Assembly (NCBI RefSeq): GCF_030704305.1
Contig: NZ_CP131935.1
Location: 4,774,001 to 4,838,000 of the forward strand
Direction of reading: 5' to 3'
Source of the DNA: Massilia sp. R2A-15
GTDB taxonomy: Bacteria > Pseudomonadota > Gammaproteobacteria > Burkholderiales > Burkholderiaceae_D
Length of the DNA stretch: 64,000 nucleotides
Positions 18,434 to 26,772 of this stretch are shown piece by piece. The notes under the pieces are model-generated. The model searched no databases. It had not been told where the DNA came from and was given only the letters and a program-made list of their open reading frames with translations. Numbering within the stretch: position 1 is the stretch's first letter; each line of letters opens with the position of its first letter. A program made the translations under genes and the position numbers.

Positions 18434-19291
18434 ATGTCACTTAAATCAGTCCTCGCCGTCGCCGCCCTGGCGCTCGTTTCCTCCACTTCCGCCAGCGCGG
18501 CGGAGTGGAGCGACACCTCCATCAGCTATCGCGTCGGCACCAGGTTTGCCGAGCCGTTCAACCCGGTCGACATCCGCAAGAACATCTTCGCGCTGACCCA
18601 CGCCAGCGGCTACAAGTACGGCAGCAACTTCTTCAACGTCGACCTGCTGCAGTCGGACTCGAACGATCCCGGCTCGCTGAACCAGCACTCGGGCGCGCAG
18701 GAAGTGTATGCCGTCTACCGCAACACGCTCGACATCGGCAAGGTGCGCGGCGTGGACATGGGCATGGGCCCGGTGTCGGGCTTCGGCATCACCGGCGGCT
18801 TCGACTGGAACTCCAAGAACGACGTCGGATACAACTCGCGCAAGCGCATGCTGGTGCTGGGTCCGACCCTGATGTGGAAAGTGCCGGGCTTCCTGAACAC
18901 CAGCCTGCTGGTTCTGCACGAGAGCAACGCCCCGAGCGGCGCCTTCGCGCCGATCTCGAACGTGGCCGGCCGCTACACCTACAAGATCCATCCGATGCTG
19001 ACCGCCAGCTGGGGCATCCCGGTGTGCGAGCGCGTCAAGTTCGAAGGCTACGCCAACCTGATCGCGCCGAAGGGCCGCGATGAAGTCGGCAACCAGACCG
19101 GCACCGAGACCAACATCGACATGCAGCTGATGGCGGACGTCGGCGACTACGTGGGCGCGGGCAAGAACACCTTCCGCATCGGCGTCGAGTACCAGTACTG
19201 GAACAACAAGTTCGGCAATACCTCGGCCACCACCGGTGGTAAAGGCCAGCGCGCCAGCACCCCGATGCTGCGCGCCGAATACCACTTCTAA
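18434..19291 (+). CDS. Tsx-like outer-membrane channel (nucleoside-specific channel family)
   Basis: 285 residues with a Sec signal peptide (cleavage after SASA, about residue 22), then alternating amphipathic strands and a terminal aromatic ending RAEYHF, the usual C-terminal signature of an outer-membrane beta-barrel. WSDTSISYRVGTRFAEPF and the YQYWNNKFGN strand are typical of the Tsx/outer envelope protein family. It lies 68 bases after ndvB and may be co-transcribed; a weak inverted repeat (ACACCG...CGGTGT) lies between them. Nucleoside transport is inferred from family only. Confidence 0.78.
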   Translation: MSLKSVLAVAALALVSSTSASAAEWSDTSISYRVGTRFAEPFNPVDIRKNIFALTHASGYKYGSNFFNVDLLQSDSNDPGSLNQHSGAQEVYAVYRNTLDIGKVRGVDMGMGPVSGFGITGGFDWNSKNDVGYNSRKRMLVLGPTLMWKVPGFLNTSLLVLHESNAPSGAFAPISNVAGRYTYKIHPMLTASWGIPVCERVKFEGYANLIAPKGRDEVGNQTGTETNIDMQLMADVGDYVGAGKNTFRIGVEYQYWNNKFGNTSATTGGKGQRASTPMLRAEYHF

Positions 19292-19337
19292 GCCCATCCC
19301 GCGGCGCCGGCCCCTGGTCCGCGCCGCATGCATCGGC

Positions 19338-19364
19338 GGGGTCTGGTCCTGCGGACCTGACCCC
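19338..19364. repeat. 27-bp GGGGTC palindrome, copy 2
   Basis: Arms GGGGTCTGGTCC and GGACCTGACCCC around TGC, one arm mismatch, followed by ATCTTCC. Located 46 bases past the Tsx-like gene, so it may serve as its transcript end. Confidence 0.85.
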
Positions 19365-19412
19365 ATCTTCCTCGGCGCGGAAAATGATCCGCAGAAATTC
19401 GTTCTGATTGTC

Positions 19413-19434
19413 AGTTAATTAATATCAATTAACT
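19413..19434. promoter_or_regulatory. Perfect 8-bp inverted repeat upstream of PHP hydrolase 1
   Basis: AGTTAATT (19413-19420), spacer AATATC, AATTAACT (19427-19434). It is AT-rich in a GC-rich context and ends 97 bases before the start codon at 19532. It could be an operator or part of the promoter; no matching regulator is identified. Confidence 0.4.
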
Positions 19435-19531
19435 ACCGCCCCGACGGCCGCGTTGTATTCCTCGCATCAATTTGCCCGTTCGCCAGGTTGCGATCATTGC
19501 AATATCGATCCCCCTTGCCAATGAGGCAGCC

Positions 19532-21166
19532 ATGTTCTCCCTTCCCCGCACGACCCTGCTGTCCCTCCTGCTGTGCGGCGCCGGCTGCGTCGCCGCATCC
19601 GAAGCCGACCACCGCGAGTTCGGCGCCACCCTGGCCGCGCCCTACCATGGCGAGCCGGCGCCGGGCGAGCCGCGCACCTTCAGCCTCGCCTTCGACTATC
19701 CGCTGGTCGCCGCGCCGCAGACGGTGGGCTGGACGCTCGAACTGACCGCGCCTGACGGCCGCGTCGCGCGCCAGTGGAGCGGCCAGCAGGAGCTGTTCCG
19801 CGCGCCGGTGAACCTGGGCGTGCGCTGGGATGGCCGCCTGGGCAGCGCCGCCGCGCCGGCCGGCATCTATCGCGTGCGCCTGGTGGCCGAGGCCCGGGCG
19901 GCCGGCGGAGGGACGATCGCCGGCGAGCGCGTCGAGCAAAGCTGGGAGATCGCCGTGGGCCGCGCGGCCCCGCCGGCCATGCCCGCATTCCGCCCGCTTG
20001 CGCGCCGCACCGAAGCGCTTGCGATGGCGCCGGCGCCTGGCGATCTGCCGTACGACGTCTACCTGGGCAACTTGCACAGCCAGACGGCCCACAGCGACGG
20101 CGGCGGCGACCTGGCCACCTGCACCGGCGCGCAGGATCCGCAAAGCTCCACGCATGGTCCGTCCGAAGCCTTTGCCTACGCGCGCGATCACGGCCTCGAT
20201 GTGCTGGTCGCGTCGGAGCACAACCACATGTACGACGGTTCGGCCGGCACCAATCCCGCCGCCACGCCGGCTGCCGCCAAGGCCCTGTATCGCTCCGGCC
20301 TGGACGCGGCGAAGGAGTTCAACGCGGCGCATTCCGATTTCCTCGCCGTGTACGGCCTCGAATGGGGCGTGATCGCCAACGGCGGCCATCTGAACATCTT
20401 CAACAGCAACCGGCTGCTTGGCTGGGAGCGCAACGCCGCCGGCAAGCTGCTGGCCGAATCGTTCACGCCCAAAAGCGACTACGCCAGCTTGTACACGCTG
20501 ATGCGCCAGCGCGGCCTGGTCGGCCAGTTCAACCACCCGTCGCAGTCCGGGCAGTTTCTCGTCGGCGGCGTCCCCTTCGGCTACACGCCGGACGGCGACG
20601 CCGCGATGGCCCTGTGCGAGGTCGTCAACAGCAACGCGTTCTCCACCAGCACGACCGAATCGGAGACCCGCCGCAGCAATTTCGAACTCGCCTGCGACAA
20701 GGCGCTCGAAGCCGGCTACCACGTCGCCTTCAGCTCCAACCAGGACAACCACTGCGCCAACTGGGGCATGTCGTACACCAACCGTACCGGCGTGCTGCTG
20801 CCGGCCGGCGCCGCGCTGACCACCGCAGCCTTCCTCGACGCGCTCAGGGCGCGCCGCGTGTTCGCCACCATGGACAAGGGCTCGCAGCTGGTGCTGACGG
20901 CGAACGGCCGCATGATGGGCGAGCGCTTCGCCAACATCGGCCCCCTGTCACTGGTCGCCCATTTCGCCAGCGTGGGTGGCAAGGCCGTCGCCTCGGTGGT
21001 GATGTTCGAGGGCGTGCCTGGCCGCAAGGGCGCGGTCGCCGAGCTGTCGCGCACTCCCGTCACCACCATCACGCCCGACCCCGGCGAGCACTTCTACTAC
21101 GTGCGCGTGACCCAGGACGACGGCAACATGCTGTGGTCGGCGCCGGTCTGGGTCACCCAGCAGTAG
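19532..21166 (+). CDS. Secreted PHP/CehA-type metallohydrolase 1
   Basis: 544 residues. ATG 19532 chosen: GAGG lies 5 bases upstream and a Sec signal peptide (MFSLPRTTLLSLLLCGAGCVAAS) follows at once; the open frame extends to 19472 without support. An N-terminal beta-sandwich (about 25-160) is followed by a PHP-like metal-binding domain: NLHSQTAHSD (His182, His187, Asp189), SEHNHMYDG (His230, His232), LEWG, GGHLNIF, FNHPSQSGQF and DNHCANWG. CehA/McbA relatives hydrolyse esters such as carbaryl or phosphoesters using bound metals. It is a close paralogue of the next gene. Substrate is unknown. Confidence 0.82.
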   Translation: MFSLPRTTLLSLLLCGAGCVAASEADHREFGATLAAPYHGEPAPGEPRTFSLAFDYPLVAAPQTVGWTLELTAPDGRVARQWSGQQELFRAPVNLGVRWDGRLGSAAAPAGIYRVRLVAEARAAGGGTIAGERVEQSWEIAVGRAAPPAMPAFRPLARRTEALAMAPAPGDLPYDVYLGNLHSQTAHSDGGGDLATCTGAQDPQSSTHGPSEAFAYARDHGLDVLVASEHNHMYDGSAGTNPAATPAAAKALYRSGLDAAKEFNAAHSDFLAVYGLEWGVIANGGHLNIFNSNRLLGWERNAAGKLLAESFTPKSDYASLYTLMRQRGLVGQFNHPSQSGQFLVGGVPFGYTPDGDAAMALCEVVNSNAFSTSTTESETRRSNFELACDKALEAGYHVAFSSNQDNHCANWGMSYTNRTGVLLPAGAALTTAAFLDALRARRVFATMDKGSQLVLTANGRMMGERFANIGPLSLVAHFASVGGKAVASVVMFEGVPGRKGAVAELSRTPVTTITPDPGEHFYYVRVTQDDGNMLWSAPVWVTQQ

Positions 21167-21186
21167 GCCGGAGTAGCGCGATTTTT

Positions 21187-21211
21187 TAGACACAGAGCGC
21201 ATTTGTGTCTA
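21187..21211. other. 8-bp inverted repeat between the two PHP hydrolase genes
   Basis: TAGACACA (21187-21194) and TGTGTCTA (21204-21211) with a 9-base spacer, preceded by a T run. It starts 20 bases after the first PHP gene and could be a weak terminator, or an operator for the second gene, which starts 136 bases further on. Confidence 0.45.
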
Positions 21212-21347
21212 ATAATTGACATTTTCATCATTTTCGCCACAGCTTTTCCTTATGTAATGAGAATGTCATGACAAAGTAAAGTTTGTTACTCAAGATTGCT
21301 CGGCTGCATTCCACTCCACATAACAATTTACGAATACGGGGAAATCC

Positions 21348-24092
21348 ATGCGTCGTGCCATCACCACCAAGTTGTTGCCGCGGTTTGCCATCCTGCTTGC
21401 CCTCAGCGCCGCCAGCGCGGTCATCGCGTCCGAAGCGGACCACCGCGAATTCGAGGCGACCCTGCATGCGCCGTACACCGGCGCCGGCGTCCAGGACGGG
21501 CGCACCTTCACGCTGCAGTTCGAATATCCTCACGTGGCCACCGCGCAGGACGTGGTGTGGCGCCTCGAGATCGTTGCGCCGTCGGGCGAGGTGGTGCAGC
21601 GCTGGCATGGCGTCGAAGCGCTGTCGAAGAAGGCCGTCAAGGTGCCGGTGCGCTGGGCCGGCCGCGACGACAGCCGCGCGATGCGCGACGGCGTCTACCA
21701 GGTGCGCCTGGCCGCGGTCTCGCAGGACGCCGCCATCAAGGGCAAGGTGACCGAGGCGCAGGTGGACGCCATGCTGGCGGCCGGCGGCGACGAGCGGGTC
21801 GATCAGGAGTGGGACATCGCCGTCGGTCAGCTCGACGCGCCGGCCATGCCCGCGTTCGAGCCGCTGCCGGCGCCGTCGATCAAGGCCGCGAAGCCGGACG
21901 CGAAGTCGGCGCAGGTGAACGGCCTCGCCGCGCCGGCGCCGGCCTCGCTGCCTTACACCGTCTACTTCGGCAACCTGCACAGCCAGTCCAACCACAGCGA
22001 CGGCGGCGGCGCGCTGTCGACCTGCGTAGGCGCGCAGAATCCGCAGTCCGGCACGGCCGGCGGCCCGACCGAGGCCTACACCTACGCGATGAACAAGGGC
22101 CTCGACATCCTGATGACGTCGGAGCACAACCACATGTACGACGGCTCGGATAACACCAACGCCTCGGCCGACCCGGCGGTCGCCAAGGCGCTGTACCAGT
22201 CGGGATTGAGCGCCGCGGCGAACTTCAATGCCGCGCATCCGAACTTCCTCGGCGTGTACGGGCTGGAATGGGGCGTCATCACCAATGGCGGCCATATGAA
22301 CATCTTCAACACCAATGAGCTGCTGGGGTGGGAGTACAACAGCAGCAACCAGCTGATCGCCGACACCTTCACCGCCAAGAACGACTACGCCGGCCTGTTC
22401 ACCCTGATGCGCCAGCGCGGCTGGATCGGCCAGTTCAACCATCCTTCGACCAGCGGCCAGTTCCTCGTCAACGGCGTCGCTTTCGGCTACACCGCCGACG
22501 GCGACCAGGCGATGGCGATGTGCGAAGTGCTCAACACCTCGGCCTTCTCGACCAACACCACCGAGACCGAGACCAGCAACAGCACCTACGAAGGCGCCTG
22601 CAAGAAGGCGCTCGAAGCGGGCTACCACGTCGCCTTCACCACCGACCAGGACAACCACTGCGCCAACTGGGGCGCCTCGTTCACCAACCGCACCGGCGTG
22701 CTGATCCCGAACGGCACCCCGCTGTCGCAGGCCAGCTTCATCGCCGCGCTCCAGGCGCGCCGCGTGTTCGCCACGATGGACAAGGGCTCGCAGCTGGTGC
22801 TGACCGCGAATGGCCACATCATGGGCGAGCGCTTCACCAACAGCGGCTCGCTCAACCTGGTGGCCAACTACGCCAGCAGCGGCGGCAAGACCGTCACCAG
22901 CGTGTTGATGTACGAGGGCGTCCCGGGCCGCAACGGCACCGTGACCCAGCTGTCGTCGACCGCCAACACCACCATCACTCCGGCCAACGGCGAGCACTTC
23001 TACTACGCCAAGGTCACGCAGAACGACGGCAATATCCTGTGGTCCGCGCCGATCTGGGTGACCCAGTCCAGCTCCAGCGACACCGTGGCGCCGACGGTCT
23101 CGTCGAGCGAAACCGGCAGCAGCGGCACCATCACGCTGTCGGCCAACGCCAGCGACAACGTCGGCGTGACCAACGTCGAGTTCTATGTCGACGGCGTGCT
23201 GAAAGGCGCCGACAACACCTCGCCGTATTCGATGACGCTCAACTCGACCACGCTGGCCAACGGCAGCCACAGCCTGGTCGCCAAGGCCTACGACGCGGCC
23301 AGCAATGTCGGCACCTCCGGCACCACCACCTTCAGCGTCAGCAACGGCACCGCCGACACCACCGCGCCGACCGTCAGTGCCAGCGAGAGCGGCAGCAGCG
23401 GCACCATCACCTTGTCGGCCACCGCCAGCGACAACGTCGGCGTGACCAACGTCGAGTTCTATGTCGACGGCGTGTTGAAGGGCGCCGACAACACCTCGCC
23501 GTACTCGATGACGCTCAATTCGACCACGCTCACCAATGGCAGCCACTCGCTGACCGCGAAGGCGTACGACGCGGCCGGCAACGTCGCCACGTCCAGCGCG
23601 GCAAGCTTCAGCGTCAATAACGCCGCCACCCAGCTGATCGTCAACGGCGGCTTCGAGTCGGGCGCCACCTCGTGGACCGCGTCGAGCGGCGTGATCACCT
23701 CGGACGCCACCCAGCCGGCGCATGGCGGCACGTGGAAGGCATGGCTCGATGGCTACGGCGCTGTGCACACCGACACCGCGTACCAGCAGGTCGCGATTCC
23801 ATCGACGGCAACGTCGGTGTCGCTCAGCTTCTGGCTGCAGGTGGTGTCGAGCGAAACCACCACGACCAGCGCCTACGACACCTTGAAGGTCCAGGTGCGC
23901 AACAGCAGCGGCACGGTGCTCGCCACGCTGGCGACCTACTCGAACCTGAACAAGGGCGCGTCGTACGTGCAGAAGACGTTCGACCTGAGCGCGTATAAGG
24001 GACAGACGGTGCAGATCTACTTCGAAGGCACCGAAGATTCGACGCTGGACACCTCGTTCATCATCGACGACGTCAGCCTGACCGCCCAGTAA
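21348..24092 (+). CDS. Secreted PHP/CehA-type metallohydrolase 2 with Ig repeats and C-terminal binding module
   Basis: 914 residues; ATG follows GGGGA and opens a Sec signal peptide (to about residue 27, ASAVIAS). Residues 28-570 parallel PHP hydrolase 1, with NLHSQSNHSD, SEHNHMYDG, LEWG, FNHPSTSGQF and DNHCANWG. Then come two nearly identical Ig-like domains of about 90 residues (about 578-668 and 669-760, each with SDNVGVTNVEFYVDGVLKGA) joined by DTxAPTVS linkers, and a C-terminal beta-sandwich (LIVNGGFESGATSW to FIIDDVSLTAQ), like a carbohydrate-binding or discoidin-like module. The extra domains suggest attachment to a surface or polymer. It is probably a duplicate of the upstream gene that gained modules. 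Confidence 0.82.
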   Translation: MRRAITTKLLPRFAILLALSAASAVIASEADHREFEATLHAPYTGAGVQDGRTFTLQFEYPHVATAQDVVWRLEIVAPSGEVVQRWHGVEALSKKAVKVPVRWAGRDDSRAMRDGVYQVRLAAVSQDAAIKGKVTEAQVDAMLAAGGDERVDQEWDIAVGQLDAPAMPAFEPLPAPSIKAAKPDAKSAQVNGLAAPAPASLPYTVYFGNLHSQSNHSDGGGALSTCVGAQNPQSGTAGGPTEAYTYAMNKGLDILMTSEHNHMYDGSDNTNASADPAVAKALYQSGLSAAANFNAAHPNFLGVYGLEWGVITNGGHMNIFNTNELLGWEYNSSNQLIADTFTAKNDYAGLFTLMRQRGWIGQFNHPSTSGQFLVNGVAFGYTADGDQAMAMCEVLNTSAFSTNTTETETSNSTYEGACKKALEAGYHVAFTTDQDNHCANWGASFTNRTGVLIPNGTPLSQASFIAALQARRVFATMDKGSQLVLTANGHIMGERFTNSGSLNLVANYASSGGKTVTSVLMYEGVPGRNGTVTQLSSTANTTITPANGEHFYYAKVTQNDGNILWSAPIWVTQSSSSDTVAPTVSSSETGSSGTITLSANASDNVGVTNVEFYVDGVLKGADNTSPYSMTLNSTTLANGSHSLVAKAYDAASNVGTSGTTTFSVSNGTADTTAPTVSASESGSSGTITLSATASDNVGVTNVEFYVDGVLKGADNTSPYSMTLNSTTLTNGSHSLTAKAYDAAGNVATSSAASFSVNNAATQLIVNGGFESGATSWTASSGVITSDATQPAHGGTWKAWLDGYGAVHTDTAYQQVAIPSTATSVSLSFWLQVVSSETTTTSAYDTLKVQVRNSSGTVLATLATYSNLNKGASYVQKTFDLSAYKGQTVQIYFEGTEDSTLDTSFIIDDVSLTAQ

Positions 24093-24100
24093 GCAAGGGA

Positions 24101-24150
24101 GGGGTCTGGTCCTGCGGACCTGGAAGGAGTCGAGCCTTGCAAGGCTCGAC
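24101..24150. repeat. Interrupted GGGGTC palindrome (copy 3) followed by a perfect 22-bp palindrome
   Basis: GGGGTCTGGTCC, TGC and GGACCT are present (24101-24121), but the expected GACCCC arm is replaced. GTCGAGCCTTG directly abuts its complement CAAGGCTCGAC (24129-24150), followed by GAAGC-rich sequence, and CCCCCATTTT reappears near 24196. It lies between convergent genes and may act as a terminator for both. Confidence 0.7.
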
Positions 24151-24203
24151 CGTTCCGCAGGAGCGAAGCTTCGCTTCACTAAACCCCTGCTTCACCCCCA
24201 TTT

Positions 24204-24776
24204 TCAGAACAGCCCCGCCCCCGCCCCCAAGAGCGTCGCCACTCCCAACGCCGCGAAGATCAGCGCCGCAATCCCATGCACCACGCGCAGCGGCACCCGG
24301 TTCGCGATCCGCTCGCCGAAGTACACCGCCGGCACATTCGCCAGCATCATCCCGAACGTCGTCCCGGCCACCACCGCCACGGTGGACGCATAGCGCGCCG
24401 CCAGCGCCACGGTGGCGATCTGCGTCTTGTCGCCCATCTCGGCCAGGAAGAACGCGATCAGCGTGGTGGCGAACACCCCGTACTTCGCCAGCTTCGCCTC
24501 GTCCTCGTCAATTTTGTCCGGCACCATGATCCATGCCGCCATGCCGAGGAAGGACAGCCCCAGCACCCAGCGCATTACGTCCGGTCCCAGCGTGGCGCTG
24601 ACCCACGCGCCGACGGCCGCGGCGAACGCATGGTTGACGATGGTCGCGACGAAAATGCCCAGCACGATCGGCACGGGGCGGCGGAATTTGGCGGCCAGCA
24701 GAAAGGCCAGCAACTGCGTCTTGTCGCCGATTTCGGCAAGCGCGACGATGCCGGTTGAAACGAGGAATGCGTCCAT
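24204..24776 (-). CDS. TMEM165/GDT1 (UPF0016) family manganese/calcium exporter
   Basis: 190 residues, six predicted membrane helices in two homologous halves, each with the family signature E-x-G-D-K-T-Q: ALAEIGDKTQ (about 13-22) and LAEMGDKTQ (about 112-120). Bacterial members export Mn2+ (MneA type), protecting against manganese excess. The ATG is the first codon of the first helix. I looked upstream for a yybP-ykoY manganese riboswitch and did not see its conserved core. Confidence 0.9.
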   Translation of the reverse strand: MDAFLVSTGIVALAEIGDKTQLLAFLLAAKFRRPVPIVLGIFVATIVNHAFAAAVGAWVSATLGPDVMRWVLGLSFLGMAAWIMVPDKIDEDEAKLAKYGVFATTLIAFFLAEMGDKTQIATVALAARYASTVAVVAGTTFGMMLANVPAVYFGERIANRVPLRVVHGIAALIFAALGVATLLGAGAGLF

Positions 24777-24802
24777 GCAATGTTCCGTGAGAGGGGAAGC
24801 CG

Positions 24803-24811
24803 ATCATAGCA
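24803..24811 (-). promoter_or_regulatory. Extended -10 promoter candidate for the GDT1-family gene
   Basis: On the minus strand the sequence reads TGCTATGAT, an extended -10 (TGn plus TATGAT), 27 bases upstream of the start codon. No good -35 is seen at 17 bases, which is tolerable for an extended -10. Confidence 0.35.
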
Positions 24812-24870
24812 GAGCAAAAATACTTGCGCACTCAACTATCTCCGATCAACTTTCGCCTGCATGACGAAAG

Positions 24871-24879
24871 TGCTATTCT
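24871..24879 (+). promoter_or_regulatory. Extended -10 promoter candidate for the M1 aminopeptidase operon
   Basis: TGCTATTCT (TGn plus TATTCT) lies 29 bases before the ATG at 24909; a weak TTTCGC stands 17 bases upstream of the -10. The region also holds a small inverted repeat (CTTTCG...CGAAAG). Confidence 0.35.
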
Positions 24880-24908
24880 GCTCGCGCTCGTTTCCACCCG
24901 AAGGTTCA

Positions 24909-26765
24909 ATGAAAACTGCAACTCTCCTGCGCGCGTCCGCCTGCGCGATCCTGGCCCAGTGGAGCCTGGCGGCGTTCGCGCTCGACCCGCTCAGCTACGC
25001 GCACTACGACCAGGTGAAGACGCGTGCGCTGCACCTCGACCTGAAGGCCGACTTCGCGCGCAAGACCCTGTCCGGCTACGCCGAGCTGTCGCTCGACTGG
25101 ATCGACAAGAACGCCCACACGCTCGACCTCGACACGCGCGATCTCGCCATCGCGAAGGTGCAGGCGCGCGCGGCCGGCGGCCAGTGGAAAACCGTGCCGT
25201 ACACCCTCGACAGGCTAGACCCCGAAAAAGGCCAGGCGCTGCACATCGCGCTGGCCGGCCAGCCGGAGAAGGTACGCATCTACTACCGCACCGCGCCCAC
25301 CGCGACCGCGCTGCAGTGGCTCACGCCGCGGCAGACCATGTCCGGCAAGCGCCCCTTCATGTTCAGCCAGTCCGAGACCATCAACGCGCGCTCGTGGGCG
25401 CCGGTGCAGGACACGCCGGCCGTGCGCTTCACCTACACCGCCCGCATCGACGCGCCGGCCGGCCTGCGCGTGGTCATGAGCGCCGATAACGATCCGAAGG
25501 CGACCGGCAAGGGCGGCTGGCGCTTCACGATGCCGCAGCCGATTCCGTCCTACCTGCTGGCGATCGGCATCGGCGAACTCGAACAGCGCTCGCTCGGCGC
25601 GCGCACCGGCGTGTACGCCGAGCCGAAGCGCATCGAGGCCGCCGCTTACGAGCTGGCCGACACCGAGAAGATGGTGGCCGCCGCCGAATCGCTGTACGGG
25701 CCCTATCGCTGGGGGCGTTACGACATGCTGGTGCTGCCGCCCTCGTTCCCGATCGGCGGCATGGAGAATCCGCGCCTGACCTTCCTCACGCCCACCATGA
25801 TCGCCGGCGACCGCAGCCTGGTGGACCTGATCGCGCACGAACTGGCGCACAGCTGGTCCGGCAACCTGGTCACCAACGCCTCGTGGAAGCACTGGTGGCT
25901 CAACGAAGGCTTCACCACCTACGTCACCACCCGCATCCTCGAAGTGCTGTACGGCGAAGAAGTGGCGACGATGAACCTGCAGCTCGAACAGGAAGAAGCG
26001 ATCGAGCTGCTCAAGACCGTCGCGCCGGCGAAACAGGCACTGTTGACGAAGGACGCCGACGATTCGTCGAAGGCCTACACCGACGAAGAACTCGCGTACC
26101 CGAAAGGCGCCTGGCTCCTGCGCACGCTCGAGCAGCGTGCCGGCCGCGCCGTGTTCGACCCCTTCCTGCGCGGCTGGTTCGACCAGCACGCGTTCCAGAG
26201 CGTCACCACCGAACAGTTCCTCGACTACCTGCACAAGAACCTGCTGGCGCGGCACCCCGAAGTGATGGGCGAAGCCGAACTCGATGAATGGCTGCACGGC
26301 GCCGGCATTCCCTCCAGCGCGAAGCACGCGGCCTCGCCGCGACTGGCCGCGCTCGACGCCACCCGCGCCGCCTGGCTGAAAGGCGAGGTCCCGACCGCAA
26401 AGCTGGGCGCGCAAAAGTGGCTCGCGATCGAGTGGATGAAATTCCTGAACGATATCGACGAACAGGCCAGCGCCGCGCAGCTGCGGGAACTTGACAAGGA
26501 ATACCGCCTGTCCGGCACCGGCAACGACGAAGTCGCATTCCGCTTCTACCGCGCCAGCGTCAAGGCCGGCAATCGCGACATCCGCGCGCCGCTGCACGCC
26601 TTCCTGCTGAAGGTCGGGCGCCAGAAGTTCGTGCTGCCGCTTTACGCCGCGCTGTTGAAGAACCCCGAAGACAAGGCCTGGGCGATGGCCGTCTACAAAG
26701 AAGCGCGTCCGCGCTACCACCCGGCGACCCAGGCCAGCGCCGACAAACTGATGCAACAGAAATAA
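24909..26765 (+). CDS. Secreted M1 family aminopeptidase
   Basis: 618 residues with a Sec signal peptide (to about residue 25, SLAAFA). ATG 24909 chosen because GAAGG lies upstream and the signal peptide starts there; an upstream in-frame ATG at 24861 is less likely. M1 hallmarks: exopeptidase motif GGMEN (283-287), zinc site HELAH (310-314) with the third ligand Glu at about 333 in NEGFTTY, and a helical C-terminal domain resembling leukotriene A4 hydrolase/aminopeptidase B. It removes N-terminal residues from peptides in the periplasm or medium. A serine hydrolase follows after 7 bases, probably in the same operon. Confidence 0.92.
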   Translation: MKTATLLRASACAILAQWSLAAFALDPLSYAHYDQVKTRALHLDLKADFARKTLSGYAELSLDWIDKNAHTLDLDTRDLAIAKVQARAAGGQWKTVPYTLDRLDPEKGQALHIALAGQPEKVRIYYRTAPTATALQWLTPRQTMSGKRPFMFSQSETINARSWAPVQDTPAVRFTYTARIDAPAGLRVVMSADNDPKATGKGGWRFTMPQPIPSYLLAIGIGELEQRSLGARTGVYAEPKRIEAAAYELADTEKMVAAAESLYGPYRWGRYDMLVLPPSFPIGGMENPRLTFLTPTMIAGDRSLVDLIAHELAHSWSGNLVTNASWKHWWLNEGFTTYVTTRILEVLYGEEVATMNLQLEQEEAIELLKTVAPAKQALLTKDADDSSKAYTDEELAYPKGAWLLRTLEQRAGRAVFDPFLRGWFDQHAFQSVTTEQFLDYLHKNLLARHPEVMGEAELDEWLHGAGIPSSAKHAASPRLAALDATRAAWLKGEVPTAKLGAQKWLAIEWMKFLNDIDEQASAAQLRELDKEYRLSGTGNDEVAFRFYRASVKAGNRDIRAPLHAFLLKVGRQKFVLPLYAALLKNPEDKAWAMAVYKEARPRYHPATQASADKLMQQK

Positions 26766-26772
26766 GGAAAAC

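Noticed and set aside
21212..21347. Pho box upstream of PHP hydrolase 2
   Set aside because: TGTCAT occurs once (near 21266), but no second correctly spaced CTGTCAT-like half-site is present.
24777..24860. yybP-ykoY manganese riboswitch upstream of the GDT1-family gene
   Set aside because: The conserved riboswitch core was not found on the minus strand; only an extended -10 was seen.
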